Shown one piece after another: positions 23,050 to 34,309 of a stretch of 64,000 bases of DNA. The notes below the pieces were generated by a model. The model did no database searches and was not told where the DNA came from. It saw nothing but the letters and a program-made list of their open reading frames with translations. The translations under genes and the position numbers were made by a program. Position 1 is the stretch's first letter; each line of letters starts with the position of its first letter. The DNA is from Methylobacterium brachiatum. Its GTDB lineage: Bacteria > Pseudomonadota > Alphaproteobacteria > Rhizobiales > Beijerinckiaceae. The stretch is taken from contig NZ_JAJALK010000003.1 of assembly GCF_020523825.1 (NCBI RefSeq), forward strand, positions 434,001 to 498,000, given 5' to 3'.

Positions 23050-24639
23050 TCAGGGCGTGTCCTTGAGCCGTTCGGCCGGTGCCCCGGCCGGAGGCGCCGA
23101 GCCGCCATCGCGGGCCTTGAGGGCGTCCTGGTAGAGCCGCTGGACATCGCGCTTGAACGCGGCCCGGGAACCGTCGCGCGAATAGAACATGTGCCCCCCG
23201 GGATAGACCGCGAGGCTGAGACGCCCGGCGCCGTAGGCCGGGACCTGCGCCAGCAGCAGCTTCGAGGCGTAATACGGGGTCACGAGATCGGTGAAGCCGT
23301 GGGCGACGAGGACGCGCAGCTGGCCGTCGAGAGCCAGGACGCCCTTGAGGTTCGAAAGCACTTCCGGCGCCTGCCGGCCCGAGCCCCAGCTCCAGCCTCG
23401 ATTCACCGCGTTGCTCAGAAGCTCGTAGCGCAGGTTCGGCACCGGCCATTTCAGCGTACGCGCGTAGAGGTCGAGCATGGCGCTGGTCAGCGGCGCCTGG
23501 AGCGCGGTGAGCTGCGGATCCTCGAAGCTCGGCTGCGCGGCATCCGGGTTCGGGTCCCAGCCGGTGATGCCGGTGTCGTAGGCACTGGTGACGCGGCCCT
23601 CCGTCCGGTCGATCTCGCGCTGGATACTGCGGGTGGAGAGACGCGCGGCCTGGGCGCGGACGAAGGCCGGGTCGAAGCCGGTGAGCGGCGCGACCTTGTC
23701 GGTCATCCGGGCGACCGCGGCTTTGTCGCTCGGGCCCTTGAGCAGGTCGGTCAGATATGGCCCCGCCGCGTAGGCCTCGGCGTCGCTCAACAGCGCCGGA
23801 TTCGGCATGGTGCCGGCCCGTTCCAGGGCACCGGCCGCCAGGGAGGGCAGCTTCAGCACGTAGCCCCACGGATTCGCCCGCGGGGTCTCGAGCCAGCCGA
23901 AATCCAGCACCGGCGAGAGCAGAACCATCCCGGACAGGCCGATCCCGATCTCCTCTTGCAGCTTCTCGGTGACCAGCGGGCCGCGGAAGCCGCCGTAGCT
24001 CTCGCCGACATAGAATTTCGGGCTCGCCATCCGGTCGTTGACCCGCAGGTAGCGGGCGATGACGGCGGCGAGCGTCGCGGCGTCGCTGTCGATGCTCCAG
24101 TAGGTCTTGCCGTTGCCGTCGCTGGCCCGGCTGTAGCCGGTGCCGACGGGATCGATAAACACGAGGTCGGTGAAGTCGAGCCAGGTGCCGTCGTTGGGTG
24201 TGAGCGCCACCGCTTGCGACGGGCTGATGCTTGCACCCCCCGTCGGCAGCCGCAAGGGACCGATCGCGCCGAGGTTCAGGTAGGCGGAGGCCGCGCCCGG
24301 TCCGCCGTTGATCGCGAAGGTGACCGGCCGCTCGCGCCCGGCCTCCGGGGCCATCGTATAGGCAACATAGGCGATCTCGGCCTGGAGCTTCCCGGCCTCG
24401 TCAACCAGCGGCAGGCTGCCGGCCGTGGCGGTGAAGTCGAGGCTGCGCCCGTCAGGGAGCTTGATGCTCTGCCGGGTGGTGGAATCCGGCGGGAGGCGGC
24501 GGCCTTCGGGGCCGCGCGGGGCCGGCTTCGCCTCGGCCTGGGGGCCGGGATGGTGGGCGTCCTGCGCGCGGAGCGGCAGCGGCGCCGCCACGAGGGTGAG
24601 GGCGAGCGCGGCATGCGCGAGACGCTTGCTGAGGGGCAC
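23050..24639 (-). CDS. Secreted serine carboxypeptidase, peptidase S10 family
   Basis: A 529-residue protein with a signal peptide (residues 1-25, ending LPLRAQ). The S10 motifs are NGGPGAAS (oxyanion region, about 111), FIDPVGTGYSRA, the nucleophile Ser214 in VGESYGGFRG, the acid in HGFTDLVTPYY and the His in GGHMFYSR. It should act as a periplasmic or secreted carboxypeptidase. The start is a GTG at 24639, two bases after the holC stop; no ATG fits. The gene follows holC on the same strand. Confidence 0.88.
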   Translation of the reverse strand: MPLSKRLAHAALALTLVAAPLPLRAQDAHHPGPQAEAKPAPRGPEGRRLPPDSTTRQSIKLPDGRSLDFTATAGSLPLVDEAGKLQAEIAYVAYTMAPEAGRERPVTFAINGGPGAASAYLNLGAIGPLRLPTGGASISPSQAVALTPNDGTWLDFTDLVFIDPVGTGYSRASDGNGKTYWSIDSDAATLAAVIARYLRVNDRMASPKFYVGESYGGFRGPLVTEKLQEEIGIGLSGMVLLSPVLDFGWLETPRANPWGYVLKLPSLAAGALERAGTMPNPALLSDAEAYAAGPYLTDLLKGPSDKAAVARMTDKVAPLTGFDPAFVRAQAARLSTRSIQREIDRTEGRVTSAYDTGITGWDPNPDAAQPSFEDPQLTALQAPLTSAMLDLYARTLKWPVPNLRYELLSNAVNRGWSWGSGRQAPEVLSNLKGVLALDGQLRVLVAHGFTDLVTPYYASKLLLAQVPAYGAGRLSLAVYPGGHMFYSRDGSRAAFKRDVQRLYQDALKARDGGSAPPAGAPAERLKDTP

Positions 24640-24641
24640 GG

Positions 24642-25094
24642 TCAAGCCTTCTTGTTCCAGCGGCCCGAATCGTCCTGCTGCCAGTAGGCGACGGCGTGAC
24701 CCGCCTCCTTGGCCTGCCGCCACTGCTCGCGGGCGCGCAGCAGGGCGTCCTGGTCGGTCCCGTCGAACAGGATGCAGATCCGCTCGTAGCTCTCTGCGTC
24801 GGGCGGCAGGTCGGCGCCCTCGACCAGGAACCGGATCGAGGCGGTGTTGGGGTTCACGTCGCGGAGCGTCAGCACGACCGGCTGGCCGGCCGCATCGGGG
24901 TCGCGGTCGGTGCCGTGTGGCAGGAAGCTCTCGTCGGAATAGGTCCAGAGATGGTCGTCGAGGGCCTGCAGCCGCTCCTCGGTGGCCGCCTGGATCGCGG
25001 CCTGCCAGCCCCGGCCGAGCGAGCGCTCGACGAGGTTCGGCAGCACCTTCTCCAGGGGCTGGCGCTGCATGTGGTAGAACAGGATCTCGGTCAC
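24642..25094 (-). CDS. holC: DNA polymerase III subunit chi
   Basis: A 150-residue HolC protein. MTEILFYHMQRQPLEKVLPNLVERSLGRGW, LWTYSDESFLPHG and ERICILFDGTDQDALLRAREQW are family signatures. Chi links the clamp loader to single-stranded-DNA-binding protein at the replication fork. It lies between pyrG and the S10 peptidase on the same strand. Confidence 0.93.
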   Translation of the reverse strand: MTEILFYHMQRQPLEKVLPNLVERSLGRGWQAAIQAATEERLQALDDHLWTYSDESFLPHGTDRDPDAAGQPVVLTLRDVNPNTASIRFLVEGADLPPDAESYERICILFDGTDQDALLRAREQWRQAKEAGHAVAYWQQDDSGRWNKKA

Positions 25095-25160
25095 GGTCAG
25101 ACCGATATAGGGTTCGGGCGCACGGAGCGAGCAGCGGCGCGCAGCCGCGGCTCCGGTGTT

Positions 25161-26927
<1,767 letters not shown>

Positions 26928-27074
26928 TCATCCGCCGCCCGTCCTCTTGCGGCGCCCGGACCCGGATGTCACGCGCGCCCGGCGCAGACCCTGGATGCTT
27001 GACCCACGGTTCGCGCCGGTTTCCGGACCGGCATCCGTTCCGGCACGGCGCGCACGATGCCGGTCAGGCGGGCA

Positions 27075-27476
27075 TCAGCGCGATTGCGGCGCCTCGGGCA
27101 CGGCCGGCTGGGCCGGGGCGGTGGCGGGCGCACGGTCCTGCTGCTGGCGCAGGGTGTCGAGCAGGTTGTCGGCGCCGGTGGGCTGCTTGGCCGGCTGGCC
27201 GGCCGGCGCCGACGCGCCGGTATCGAGGATCGACTTCGGCGCCGCCGAGCGGTGCGACATCACGGCGAGCAGCATGCTGGTGGTGAAGAACAGGGCGGCC
27301 AGGATCGCGGTCGCGCGCGTCAGGGCGTTGGCCTGGCCGCGGCCGGTCATGAAGCCCGCGACGCCACCACCGCCGCCGCCGCCCAGGCCCAGCCCACCTT
27401 CGGAGCGCTGGAGCAGCACGACGCCGATCAGCGCCAGCACGATGATGAGGTGGACGACGATCAGGACGGTCTGCAT
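27075..27476 (-). CDS. secG: Preprotein translocase subunit SecG
   Basis: A 133-residue inner-membrane protein of the SecYEG translocon. It has two membrane helices (residues about 2-22 and 55-73) around the conserved QRSEGGLGLGGGGGGG loop and GRGQANALTRATAILAA. The Pro/Ala/Gln-rich C-terminal tail (residues about 85-133) is long but normal for alphaproteobacteria. Start at ATG 27476. It is upstream of pyrG on the same strand. Confidence 0.94.
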   Translation of the reverse strand: MQTVLIVVHLIIVLALIGVVLLQRSEGGLGLGGGGGGGVAGFMTGRGQANALTRATAILAALFFTTSMLLAVMSHRSAAPKSILDTGASAPAGQPAKQPTGADNLLDTLRQQQDRAPATAPAQPAVPEAPQSR

Positions 27477-27737
27477 CGGTGTTCCGGAATCTGGTTCGGC
27501 CTCGCGCGCCGGTCCCGAGAGGCCGGTCCGGCGGCGGGCGCGGCGACCGGTGCCAAACGTTCGACTTGGCGCGCCGGTCGCAAATCTGTGCCGGCCATAC
27601 ACCACTCGCCGGCCGCCGCCAACTTGACGATCGGCCTCGCCGTGTCGCCCGCAGCTCTCGCGCCGCGCCGCCGGTCGTGCTCTGTCGGGCGGGAAGGGCG
27701 GCTCACGCAACACGCCGCCCCGCCCGGGAGGCCCGCC

Positions 27738-28208
27738 ATGACCCTATCTCGCCGTTCGGCGCTCGCTGCCGCGTTCGCCATCGCCGCCGCCGCGCCGATC
27801 CTGATCCACCCGACGCCGGGCTTCGCCGCCGGGACGACCGACGCCGCGCAGGGCGCCGCGGTCGAGGCGGCGGTCGATTCGCTGACCAAGGCCCTGCTCG
27901 CGGCGGACGGTGCCGCCCTGGACGCCCTCACCCTCGACGGCTTGAGCTACGGCCATTCGAGCGGCGTGGTCCAGGACAAGGCGGCCTTCATCGCGGCGCT
28001 GACCAGCGGCGCTTCGCGCTTCCCGAGCATCACCCTGTCGGACCGTTCGGCCTCTGTGATCGGGGAGGACGCGATCGTCCGGCACGTCTTCTCCGGGGAG
28101 GCCGTCTCGAACGGCAAGACCGCCCCGGTCCATATCGGGGTCCTGCAGGTCTGGCGCCGGGACGGCGGCCGCTGGCGGTTGATGGCGCGTCAGGCGTTCA
28201 AGCTCTGA
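27738..28208 (+). CDS. Exported NTF2-like (SnoaL/DUF4440) protein
   Basis: A 156-residue protein with an N-terminal export signal (LSRRSALAAAFAIAAAAPILI, twin-arginine-like but without a full Tat motif). It is followed by an NTF2-like alpha+beta fold (AVEAAVDSLTKALLAADGAALDAL; a conserved HSSG segment; VRHVFSGEAVSNGKTAPVHIGVLQVWRRDGGRWRLMARQAF). The fold binds small ligands or has hydrolase or isomerase activity; function here is unknown. A GGGAGG-type site precedes the ATG. It is convergent with ppk2. Confidence 0.82.
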   Translation: MTLSRRSALAAAFAIAAAAPILIHPTPGFAAGTTDAAQGAAVEAAVDSLTKALLAADGAALDALTLDGLSYGHSSGVVQDKAAFIAALTSGASRFPSITLSDRSASVIGEDAIVRHVFSGEAVSNGKTAPVHIGVLQVWRRDGGRWRLMARQAFKL

Positions 28209-28224
28209 CGCGCGTCGAGTCCGG

Positions 28225-29136
28225 TCAGTAGCGGGAGGGGACGAGCATCTCCGGCGGGGTCGGCGTGCGGAGGTAATCCGCGTGGCGTACCCGCTCGGCC
28301 AGGTGAACCGCCGGATGCTCGACGGTCTCGTAGGGGATCTGCTCGAGCAGATGGCTGATGCAGTTCAGCCGGGCGCGCTTCTTGTCCACAGCCTCGACGA
28401 CCCACCAGGGCGCCTCCGGGATGTGGGTGCGGGCCAGCATGTCCTCCTTGGCGCGGGTGTAATCCTCCCACCGCCGCCGGGATTCGACATCCATCGGCGA
28501 GAGCTTCCACTGCTTCAGCGGATCGGTGATGCGCATGTGGAAGCGCAGCGCCTGCTCCTCGTCCGTGATCGAGAACCAGTATTTCAACAGGATGATGCCC
28601 GAGCGCACGAGCATGCGCTCGAACTCGGGCACGGAGCGGAAGAACTCCTCCACCTCGGCTTCCGAGCAGAAGCCCATGACCCGCTCGACGCCGGCGCGGT
28701 TGTACCAGGACCGGTCGAACAGCACGATCTCGCCGCCCGCGGGCAGGTGGGTGACGTAGCGCTGGAAGTACCATTGCGTGCGCTCGCGCTCGCTCGGCGC
28801 GGGCAGGGCCACGACGCGGCAGACGCGCGGGTTCAGGCGCTGGGTGATCCGCTTGATCACGCCGCCCTTGCCGGCCGAATCACGTCCCTCGAATAGGACG
28901 ACGACGCGCAGCTTCTTGTGCTGGACCCAGTCCTGGAGACGGACCAGCTCGTGCTGGAGGTGCAGGAGGTCGCGGAAGTAGCGCCTGCGGTCGAGGCCGG
29001 ATTCCGATCCGCCTTCGAGGCTGTCGAGGCGGTCATCCTCGAAGCCGAGTTCCATCTCCTCGTCGTAGCTGTCGAGGATTTCGCGGCGGATCATCTCCAC
29101 CATCGTGGGATCCGCGGAGGCATGGTCGATCGTCAT
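28225..29136 (-). CDS. ppk2: Polyphosphate kinase 2
   Basis: A 303-residue PPK2 with the Walker A EGRDSAGKGGVIKRI (from about residue 83), the catalytic lid segment around LFDRSWYNRAGVERVMGFC and the Walker-B-like LLKYWFSI. Single-domain PPK2s use polyphosphate to phosphorylate GDP or ADP (class I) or AMP (class II); the length fits class I, but the class cannot be proven here. The N-terminal 50 residues are an acidic extension. It is convergent with the NTF2-like gene and 74 bp downstream of tpiA. Confidence 0.92.
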   Translation of the reverse strand: MTIDHASADPTMVEMIRREILDSYDEEMELGFEDDRLDSLEGGSESGLDRRRYFRDLLHLQHELVRLQDWVQHKKLRVVVLFEGRDSAGKGGVIKRITQRLNPRVCRVVALPAPSERERTQWYFQRYVTHLPAGGEIVLFDRSWYNRAGVERVMGFCSEAEVEEFFRSVPEFERMLVRSGIILLKYWFSITDEEQALRFHMRITDPLKQWKLSPMDVESRRRWEDYTRAKEDMLARTHIPEAPWWVVEAVDKKRARLNCISHLLEQIPYETVEHPAVHLAERVRHADYLRTPTPPEMLVPSRY

Positions 29137-29210
29137 GTCGGGCTTCTTGGTCGGATGTTGTCACGCCCCTCAAAGCAGGATCGTGTGACAGCTCCGAGAA
29201 CCCCGGCGCC

Positions 29211-29972
29211 TCACGCGTAGGCGGCGCAAATCCCCAGGAAGTCCTCGGCCACGAGGCTCGCGCCGCCGACCAGGGCGCCGTCGACATTCTCCACCGCCAT
29301 CAGCTCGCGGGCGTTGCTGGGCTTCACGGAGCCGCCGTAGAGGATGCGGATCCGGTGGGCCTCGTCGCCGACGAGCTTGTCCAGCATCTCGCGGAGGGAG
29401 GCGTGGACCTCGGCGATGTCGCGCGGCGTCGGGGTGCGGCCGGAGCCGATCGCCCAGACCGGCTCATAGGCGATCACCGTGTCGGCCGCGGTCGCGCCCT
29501 TCGGCAGGCCGATGGCGAGCTGGGCGCGGACGATGTCGAGGGCGCGGCCCTGCTCGCGCTCCTCGATGGTCTCACCGACGCAGATGATCCCGCACAGGCC
29601 GGCCCGGCGGGCGCCCAGCGCCTTGGCGTGGACGCCGTCATCGGTCTCGTGGTGGTAGGCCCGGCGCTCGGAATGGCCGACGATCACGTATTTGGCGCCG
29701 AGATCGGCGAGCATCTCCGCCGAGATCGAGCCGGTGAAGGCGCCGCTCGGCCGGGCATGCAGGTTCTGGCCGCCGATGGCGATCGGCGATCCGGCGGTTG
29801 CCGCCACGCAGGAGCCGATCAGCGTCGCGGGCGGGCAGATCAAAACGTCGACCCGGGCGGCAAGCTCCGGCGTGATCCCGTCGCGGATCGCCTCGACCAC
29901 TTTGATCGATGCCCGCGTCCCGTTCATCTTCCAGTTGCCGGCGACCAGCGGTTTCCGCCCCGTCTGCGTCAT
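29211..29972 (-). CDS. tpiA: Triosephosphate isomerase
   Basis: A 253-residue TIM-barrel enzyme that interconverts dihydroxyacetone phosphate and glyceraldehyde 3-phosphate. The catalytic Lys is in AGNWKMNG (residue 15), the electrophilic His in VIVGHSERR and the base Glu in [11 protein letters not shown]. The phosphate loop [12 protein letters not shown] and VGGASL are intact. Start at ATG 29972; upstream codons in frame are not family-like. It is divergent from ppiD, with about 200 bp of shared promoter region. Confidence 0.96.
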   Translation of the reverse strand: MTQTGRKPLVAGNWKMNGTRASIKVVEAIRDGITPELAARVDVLICPPATLIGSCVAATAGSPIAIGGQNLHARPSGAFTGSISAEMLADLGAKYVIVGHSERRAYHHETDDGVHAKALGARRAGLCGIICVGETIEEREQGRALDIVRAQLAIGLPKGATAADTVIAYEPVWAIGSGRTPTPRDIAEVHASLREMLDKLVGDEAHRIRILYGGSVKPSNARELMAVENVDGALVGGASLVAEDFLGICAAYA

Positions 29973-30169
29973 CCCTAGCCCTCGCCTCACCCCCGTGCCG
30001 CCTCGGCTTTTCCGGGGTCGGCGGGGCCTACCAGAGCGAGCTTGAGCGCGCAAACCGTCCGATAGGCTGAGCCTTTGCCTGTGGACGCGAATGGTCTATC
30101 GCGGACGCCTTTCAGGGATGGCACCGGCCCGGCGACGGGTCGAAGGCCGAAGGTATCCGATCACAGATC

Positions 30170-32071
30170 ATGCTTCAGGGCATCCGCAACGCCAGCCAGC
30201 ATTGGCTCGGCAAGATCGTCTTGACGATCATCTTCGCGCTGCTGATCGCGGGCGTGGGCATCTTCGGCGTGGAGGAGTTCTTCCGCGGCGGCTCGAGCAA
30301 CAACGTCGCCACGGTGGGCAGCACGCCGATCACCGCCGAGCAGGTGCGCCAAGCCTACCAGAACCAGCTGCAGCGCTATCAGGCCCAGTTGAAGCGCGCG
30401 CTCACCCCCGATCAGGCGCGCATGCTCGGCCTCGACCGGGCGGTGATGTCGCAGCTGATCACCGAGGCGGCGCTCGACCAGAAGACGCATGACCTCGGCC
30501 TCGGCGTGCCGGACGCGTCGGTGATCCGGGCAATCCACGACGAGAAGAGCTTCCAGAACGCCCAGGGCCAGTTCGACCCGACTTTGTTCTATCAGACCCT
30601 CCAGCGCGCCGGCCTGAACGAGAACCTGTTCGTGCGCGAGCAGCGCGCCGTCATCGCCCGGCTGCAGCTCGCCGAAGCCGTGTCGTCCGACCTCCATGTC
30701 CCGGCGGCGATGCGCGAGGCGGTCCACCGCTACTCCACCGAGCGCCGCTCGGCCGCCTACCTGATGCTCACGCCCTCCGTGGCCGGGGAGATCCCGGCCC
30801 CGACCGAGGACGAGCTGAAGACCTGGTACGAGGCCAACAAGTCGGGCTTCCGGGCGCCCGAATTCCGCGCCGCCACCCTGCTGGTGGTCGATCCCGAGGC
30901 GATGGCCAAGCCCGAGGCGATCACCGACGCGGACGCCAAGGCCGCCTACGAGCTGAACAAGGGCCGGTACGGCAGCCCGGAGAAGCGCACGATCCAGCAG
31001 ATCGTGTTCCCGGACGCGGCCGCCGCGGAGGCCGCCCGCAAGGCGATCGAGGACGGCTCGAAGACCTTCGAGGCCATCGCCGAGGAGCGCCGCACCGGCG
31101 GCACCGACCTGACCCTGGGCACGCTGACCAAGGCCGAATTGTTCGACAAGGTCGTGGCCGATGCCGCCTTCGCGCTGCCCGAGGGCGGTGTGAGCCATCC
31201 GGTCCAGGGCCGGTTCGGCACGGTGCTGCTGCGGGTCACCAAGATCGAGCCCGGCACGTTCAAGCCGTTCGAGGAGGTCGAGGGCGAGATCCGCAAGAAC
31301 CTGGCGCTGAGCCGCGCCCGGGACGCCATGGAGACGACCCGCGACGCGATCGAGGATCAGCGCGCCGGCGCCAAGCCGCTCGCCGACATCGCCACCGAGC
31401 GCGGGCTCAAGCTCGTGACCGTCAAGGCGGTCGATCCCCAGGGCAAGGGCCCGGACGGCCAGCGCGTCGCCGACATCCCGGACCCGGACACCACCCTGCC
31501 GGCCCTGTTCCGCGCCGAGATCGGCGGCGACAACGAGCCCCTGCGCACGAAATCCGGCGGCTACGTCTGGTACGACGTCACCGGCATCGACGCCGCGCAC
31601 GACAAGCCCCTCGACGAGGTCCGGGATGGCGTGAAGGCCGGCTGGACCGCCGCGGAGATCGCCAAGCGCCTCCAGGCCAAGGGGCGTGAGCTGGTCGAGA
31701 AGCTCAACGGCGGCGCGACCATCGAGGCGGTCGCCCAGGAGGTCGGGGTCAACACCCAGGAGGCGCAGGATCTCGCCCGCAACCAGGCCAAGGACATGCT
31801 CACGGCCGACGACGTGAACCTGATCTTCGCGACCCCGGTCGGCAAGGCCGGTACCGCGGCGGCGGGTGATTCGCGGGCGGTGTTCAAGGTCACGGCGGCG
31901 ACGATGCCGGCCTTCGTGGTCGACACCCAGGCCGACAAGACCATCACCAAGAACTTCCAGGCCGCGCTCGCCGACGACGTGCTGTCCCAGTACATCTCGG
32001 AGGTCCAGAAAAACGCCGGCGTGAAGATCGATCAGGCGGCCCTGCGCCGCGCCATCGGCGGAGAGTATTGA
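30170..32071 (+). CDS. ppiD: Periplasmic folding chaperone / peptidyl-prolyl isomerase PpiD
   Basis: A 633-residue inner-membrane-anchored chaperone. One N-terminal membrane helix (GKIVLTIIFALLIAGVGIFGV, residues about 14-34) is followed by a SurA-N-like domain (VNG-type start at VATVGSTPITAEQVRQAYQNQL). A parvulin domain lies around residues 265-365 (RTIQQIVFPDAAAAE to LPEGGVSHPVQGRFGTVLLRV), and a C-terminal SurA-like helical part ends the protein. It helps newly exported proteins leave SecYEG. The start at 30170 is the first in-frame ATG. trpE begins 5 bp after its stop, so the trp genes may be co-transcribed with it. Confidence 0.93.
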   Translation: MLQGIRNASQHWLGKIVLTIIFALLIAGVGIFGVEEFFRGGSSNNVATVGSTPITAEQVRQAYQNQLQRYQAQLKRALTPDQARMLGLDRAVMSQLITEAALDQKTHDLGLGVPDASVIRAIHDEKSFQNAQGQFDPTLFYQTLQRAGLNENLFVREQRAVIARLQLAEAVSSDLHVPAAMREAVHRYSTERRSAAYLMLTPSVAGEIPAPTEDELKTWYEANKSGFRAPEFRAATLLVVDPEAMAKPEAITDADAKAAYELNKGRYGSPEKRTIQQIVFPDAAAAEAARKAIEDGSKTFEAIAEERRTGGTDLTLGTLTKAELFDKVVADAAFALPEGGVSHPVQGRFGTVLLRVTKIEPGTFKPFEEVEGEIRKNLALSRARDAMETTRDAIEDQRAGAKPLADIATERGLKLVTVKAVDPQGKGPDGQRVADIPDPDTTLPALFRAEIGGDNEPLRTKSGGYVWYDVTGIDAAHDKPLDEVRDGVKAGWTAAEIAKRLQAKGRELVEKLNGGATIEAVAQEVGVNTQEAQDLARNQAKDMLTADDVNLIFATPVGKAGTAAAGDSRAVFKVTAATMPAFVVDTQADKTITKNFQAALADDVLSQYISEVQKNAGVKIDQAALRRAIGGEY

Positions 32072-32076
32072 GGGCC

Positions 32077-33597
32077 ATGGCCGAGGCGCCTGACTACGCG
32101 GCGTTTGCCGGACGCTACGAGGCCGGCCAGCCAAGCCTCGTCGAGCTGAACCTCGTGGCCGATCTCGAGACGCCGGTTGCGGCGTTCCTCAAGCTGCGGG
32201 CCAGGCATTCCGGTCCGGCCTTCCTGCTCGAATCGGTGGAGGGCGGCGCGGTGCGCGGCCGCTACTCGATGATCGGGCTCGATCCGGACCTGATCTGGCG
32301 CTGCCGCGACGGCGCCCCCGCCATCGCCCGGGGCGCCGATCTCGGCGCGTTCGAGCCGGACGACCGGGCGCCGCTCACCAGCCTCCGGGCCCTGATCGCC
32401 GAGAGCGCCATCGGCGACTCCGAGGGCCAGGATCTGCCCCCGATGGCCGCCGGCCTGTTCGGTTATCTCGGCTACGACATGGTCCGCGCCATGGAGCGGC
32501 TGCCCGAGCCAAACCCGGATCCCCTGGGCGTGCCCGACGCGATCCTGATGCGCCCGCGCGTGATGGTGGTGTTCGATTCGATCCGCGACCAGATCACCGT
32601 CATCTCGCCCGTCCGCCCGGCGCCCGGCGTCACCGCTCGTGCCGCCTACGAGGCCGCGCTCGCGCGCCTCGACCGGGTGGCGGAAGCTCTCGAAGGGCCG
32701 CTGCCGGTGGACGCCCGGGTGGACCTGTCCACGGTGGCGCATCCCGAGCCGGTCTCGAACACCTCGCCGGAGGCCTTCGCCGCCATGGTGGCGCGGGCCA
32801 AGGAGTACATCGTCGCGGGCGACGTGTTCCAGGTGGTGCTGTCCCAGCGCTTCTCGGCGCCGTTCACGCTGCCCGCCTACAGCCTGTACCGGTCGCTGCG
32901 CCGGACCAACCCGGCCCCGTTCCTCTGCTACCTCGATTTCGAGGCCTTCCAGATCGTCTGCTCGTCGCCGGAGATCCTGGTGCGGGTACGCGAGGGCACC
33001 GTCACGGTCCGGCCGATCGCGGGCACGCGCCGTCGCGGCGCGACCCCGGCCGAGGACGCGGCCCTGGCGGCCGAGCTGCTGGCCGATCCGAAGGAATGCG
33101 CCGAGCACCTGATGCTGCTCGATCTCGGCCGCAACGATGCCGGCCGGGTGTCGAAGATCGGCACCGTGCGGGTGACCGATTCGTTCTTCATCGAGCGCTA
33201 CAGCCAGGTCATGCACATCGTGTCGAACGTCGAGGGCGACCTCGACCCCCGCCACGATTCCCTCGACGCCCTGGCGGCGGGATTCCCGGCCGGCACGGTC
33301 TCCGGCGCCCCGAAGGTGCGGGCCATGGAGATCATCGACGAATTGGAGCACGAGAAGCGCGGGCCCTATGCCGGCTGCATCGGCTATTTCGGCGCCCGCG
33401 GCGAGATGGATACCTGCATCGTCCTGCGCACCGCCGTGGTGAAGGACGGGCGGATGCACGTCCAGGCCGGCGCCGGCATCGTCTACGATTCCGACCCGGC
33501 CTCCGAGCAGCAGGAATGCGTCAACAAGGCCAAGGCCCTGTTCCGGGCCGCCGAGGAGGCGGTGCGGTTCGCTGCCCAAGCGAAGCGCGGGCAATAG
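32077..33597 (+). CDS. trpE: Anthranilate synthase component I
   Basis: A 506-residue chorismate-using enzyme. Conserved blocks are the feedback-tryptophan region near LLESVEGG, QVVLSQRFSAPF, IAGTRRRGATPAEDAALAAELLADPKECAEHLML, VMHIVSNVEGDL and GTVSGAPKVRAMEII. It makes anthranilate with TrpG. The ATG at 32077 follows GAGGGCC 5 bp after ppiD; no leader peptide or attenuator fits in that gap. trpG follows after 62 bp. Confidence 0.96.
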   Translation: MAEAPDYAAFAGRYEAGQPSLVELNLVADLETPVAAFLKLRARHSGPAFLLESVEGGAVRGRYSMIGLDPDLIWRCRDGAPAIARGADLGAFEPDDRAPLTSLRALIAESAIGDSEGQDLPPMAAGLFGYLGYDMVRAMERLPEPNPDPLGVPDAILMRPRVMVVFDSIRDQITVISPVRPAPGVTARAAYEAALARLDRVAEALEGPLPVDARVDLSTVAHPEPVSNTSPEAFAAMVARAKEYIVAGDVFQVVLSQRFSAPFTLPAYSLYRSLRRTNPAPFLCYLDFEAFQIVCSSPEILVRVREGTVTVRPIAGTRRRGATPAEDAALAAELLADPKECAEHLMLLDLGRNDAGRVSKIGTVRVTDSFFIERYSQVMHIVSNVEGDLDPRHDSLDALAAGFPAGTVSGAPKVRAMEIIDELEHEKRGPYAGCIGYFGARGEMDTCIVLRTAVVKDGRMHVQAGAGIVYDSDPASEQQECVNKAKALFRAAEEAVRFAAQAKRGQ

Positions 33598-33659
33598 GGC
33601 AGGTTGACCCCGCGGGTGAGAGGGCTCACATCGCGAAAATGCCCGACCGTGCCGCCACG

Positions 33660-34274
33660 ATGTCCAACGTCCTCGTCATCGACAACTACGATTCCTTCAC
33701 CTGGAATCTGGTCCACCTGATCGGCCCGCTCTGCGGCGCCGTCGAGGTCGCCCGCAACGATGCGCTGAGCGTCGCCGACATCCGCGCCAAGGCGCCGGAC
33801 GCGATCGTGCTGTCGCCCGGCCCGTGCACGCCGAACGAAGCGGGCATCTGCCTCGACGTGGTGCGCGATCTCTCCGACGAGATCCCGATCTTCGGGGTCT
33901 GCCTCGGCCTGCAGGCGATCGGTCAAGCGTTCGGCGGCGACGTGATCCGCGCGCCGCTGCCGCTCCACGGCAAGGTCTCGACCATCCGGCACGGAGCCAG
34001 CGGCCTGTTCCGCGGGCTCAACGACAGTTTCGAGGCGACGCGTTACCATTCCCTGGTGGTCGACCGCGCGAGCTGCCCCGAGACCCTGCGGGTCACCGCC
34101 GAGGCGGACGGCCTGATCATGGGGCTGGAGCATGCCGAGCGGCCGCTGCACGGGGTGCAGTTCCATCCCGAGAGCATCCGGTCGCAGCACGGCACGGAGA
34201 TCGTGAAGAACTTCCTGGATCTCGCCGCCGCGTGGAACGCGGCGCGTGACAGAGCCCGCCCCGACGTGCATTGA
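33660..34274 (+). CDS. trpG: Anthranilate synthase component II (glutamine amidotransferase)
   Basis: A 204-residue class-I glutaminase. [19 protein letters not shown] and [17 protein letters not shown] start it; the nucleophile Cys81 is in [14 protein letters not shown], and the His/Glu pair is in GVQFHPESI. It supplies ammonia to TrpE. An ATG at 33639 would add 7 residues. The separate TrpE and TrpG differ from the fused TrpEG of many Rhizobiaceae. trpD follows at 36 bp or, if it starts at an upstream TTG, overlaps it. Confidence 0.95.
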   Translation: MSNVLVIDNYDSFTWNLVHLIGPLCGAVEVARNDALSVADIRAKAPDAIVLSPGPCTPNEAGICLDVVRDLSDEIPIFGVCLGLQAIGQAFGGDVIRAPLPLHGKVSTIRHGASGLFRGLNDSFEATRYHSLVVDRASCPETLRVTAEADGLIMGLEHAERPLHGVQFHPESIRSQHGTEIVKNFLDLAAAWNAARDRARPDVH

Positions 34275-34309
34275 CCCCGGACGGCCGGGGCGGCCTTCCG
34301 ACAGAGCGC

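Noticed and set aside
32072..32076. Trp attenuator or leader peptide before trpE
   Set aside because: Only 5 bp separate ppiD and trpE, and no Trp-rich short frame lies just upstream.
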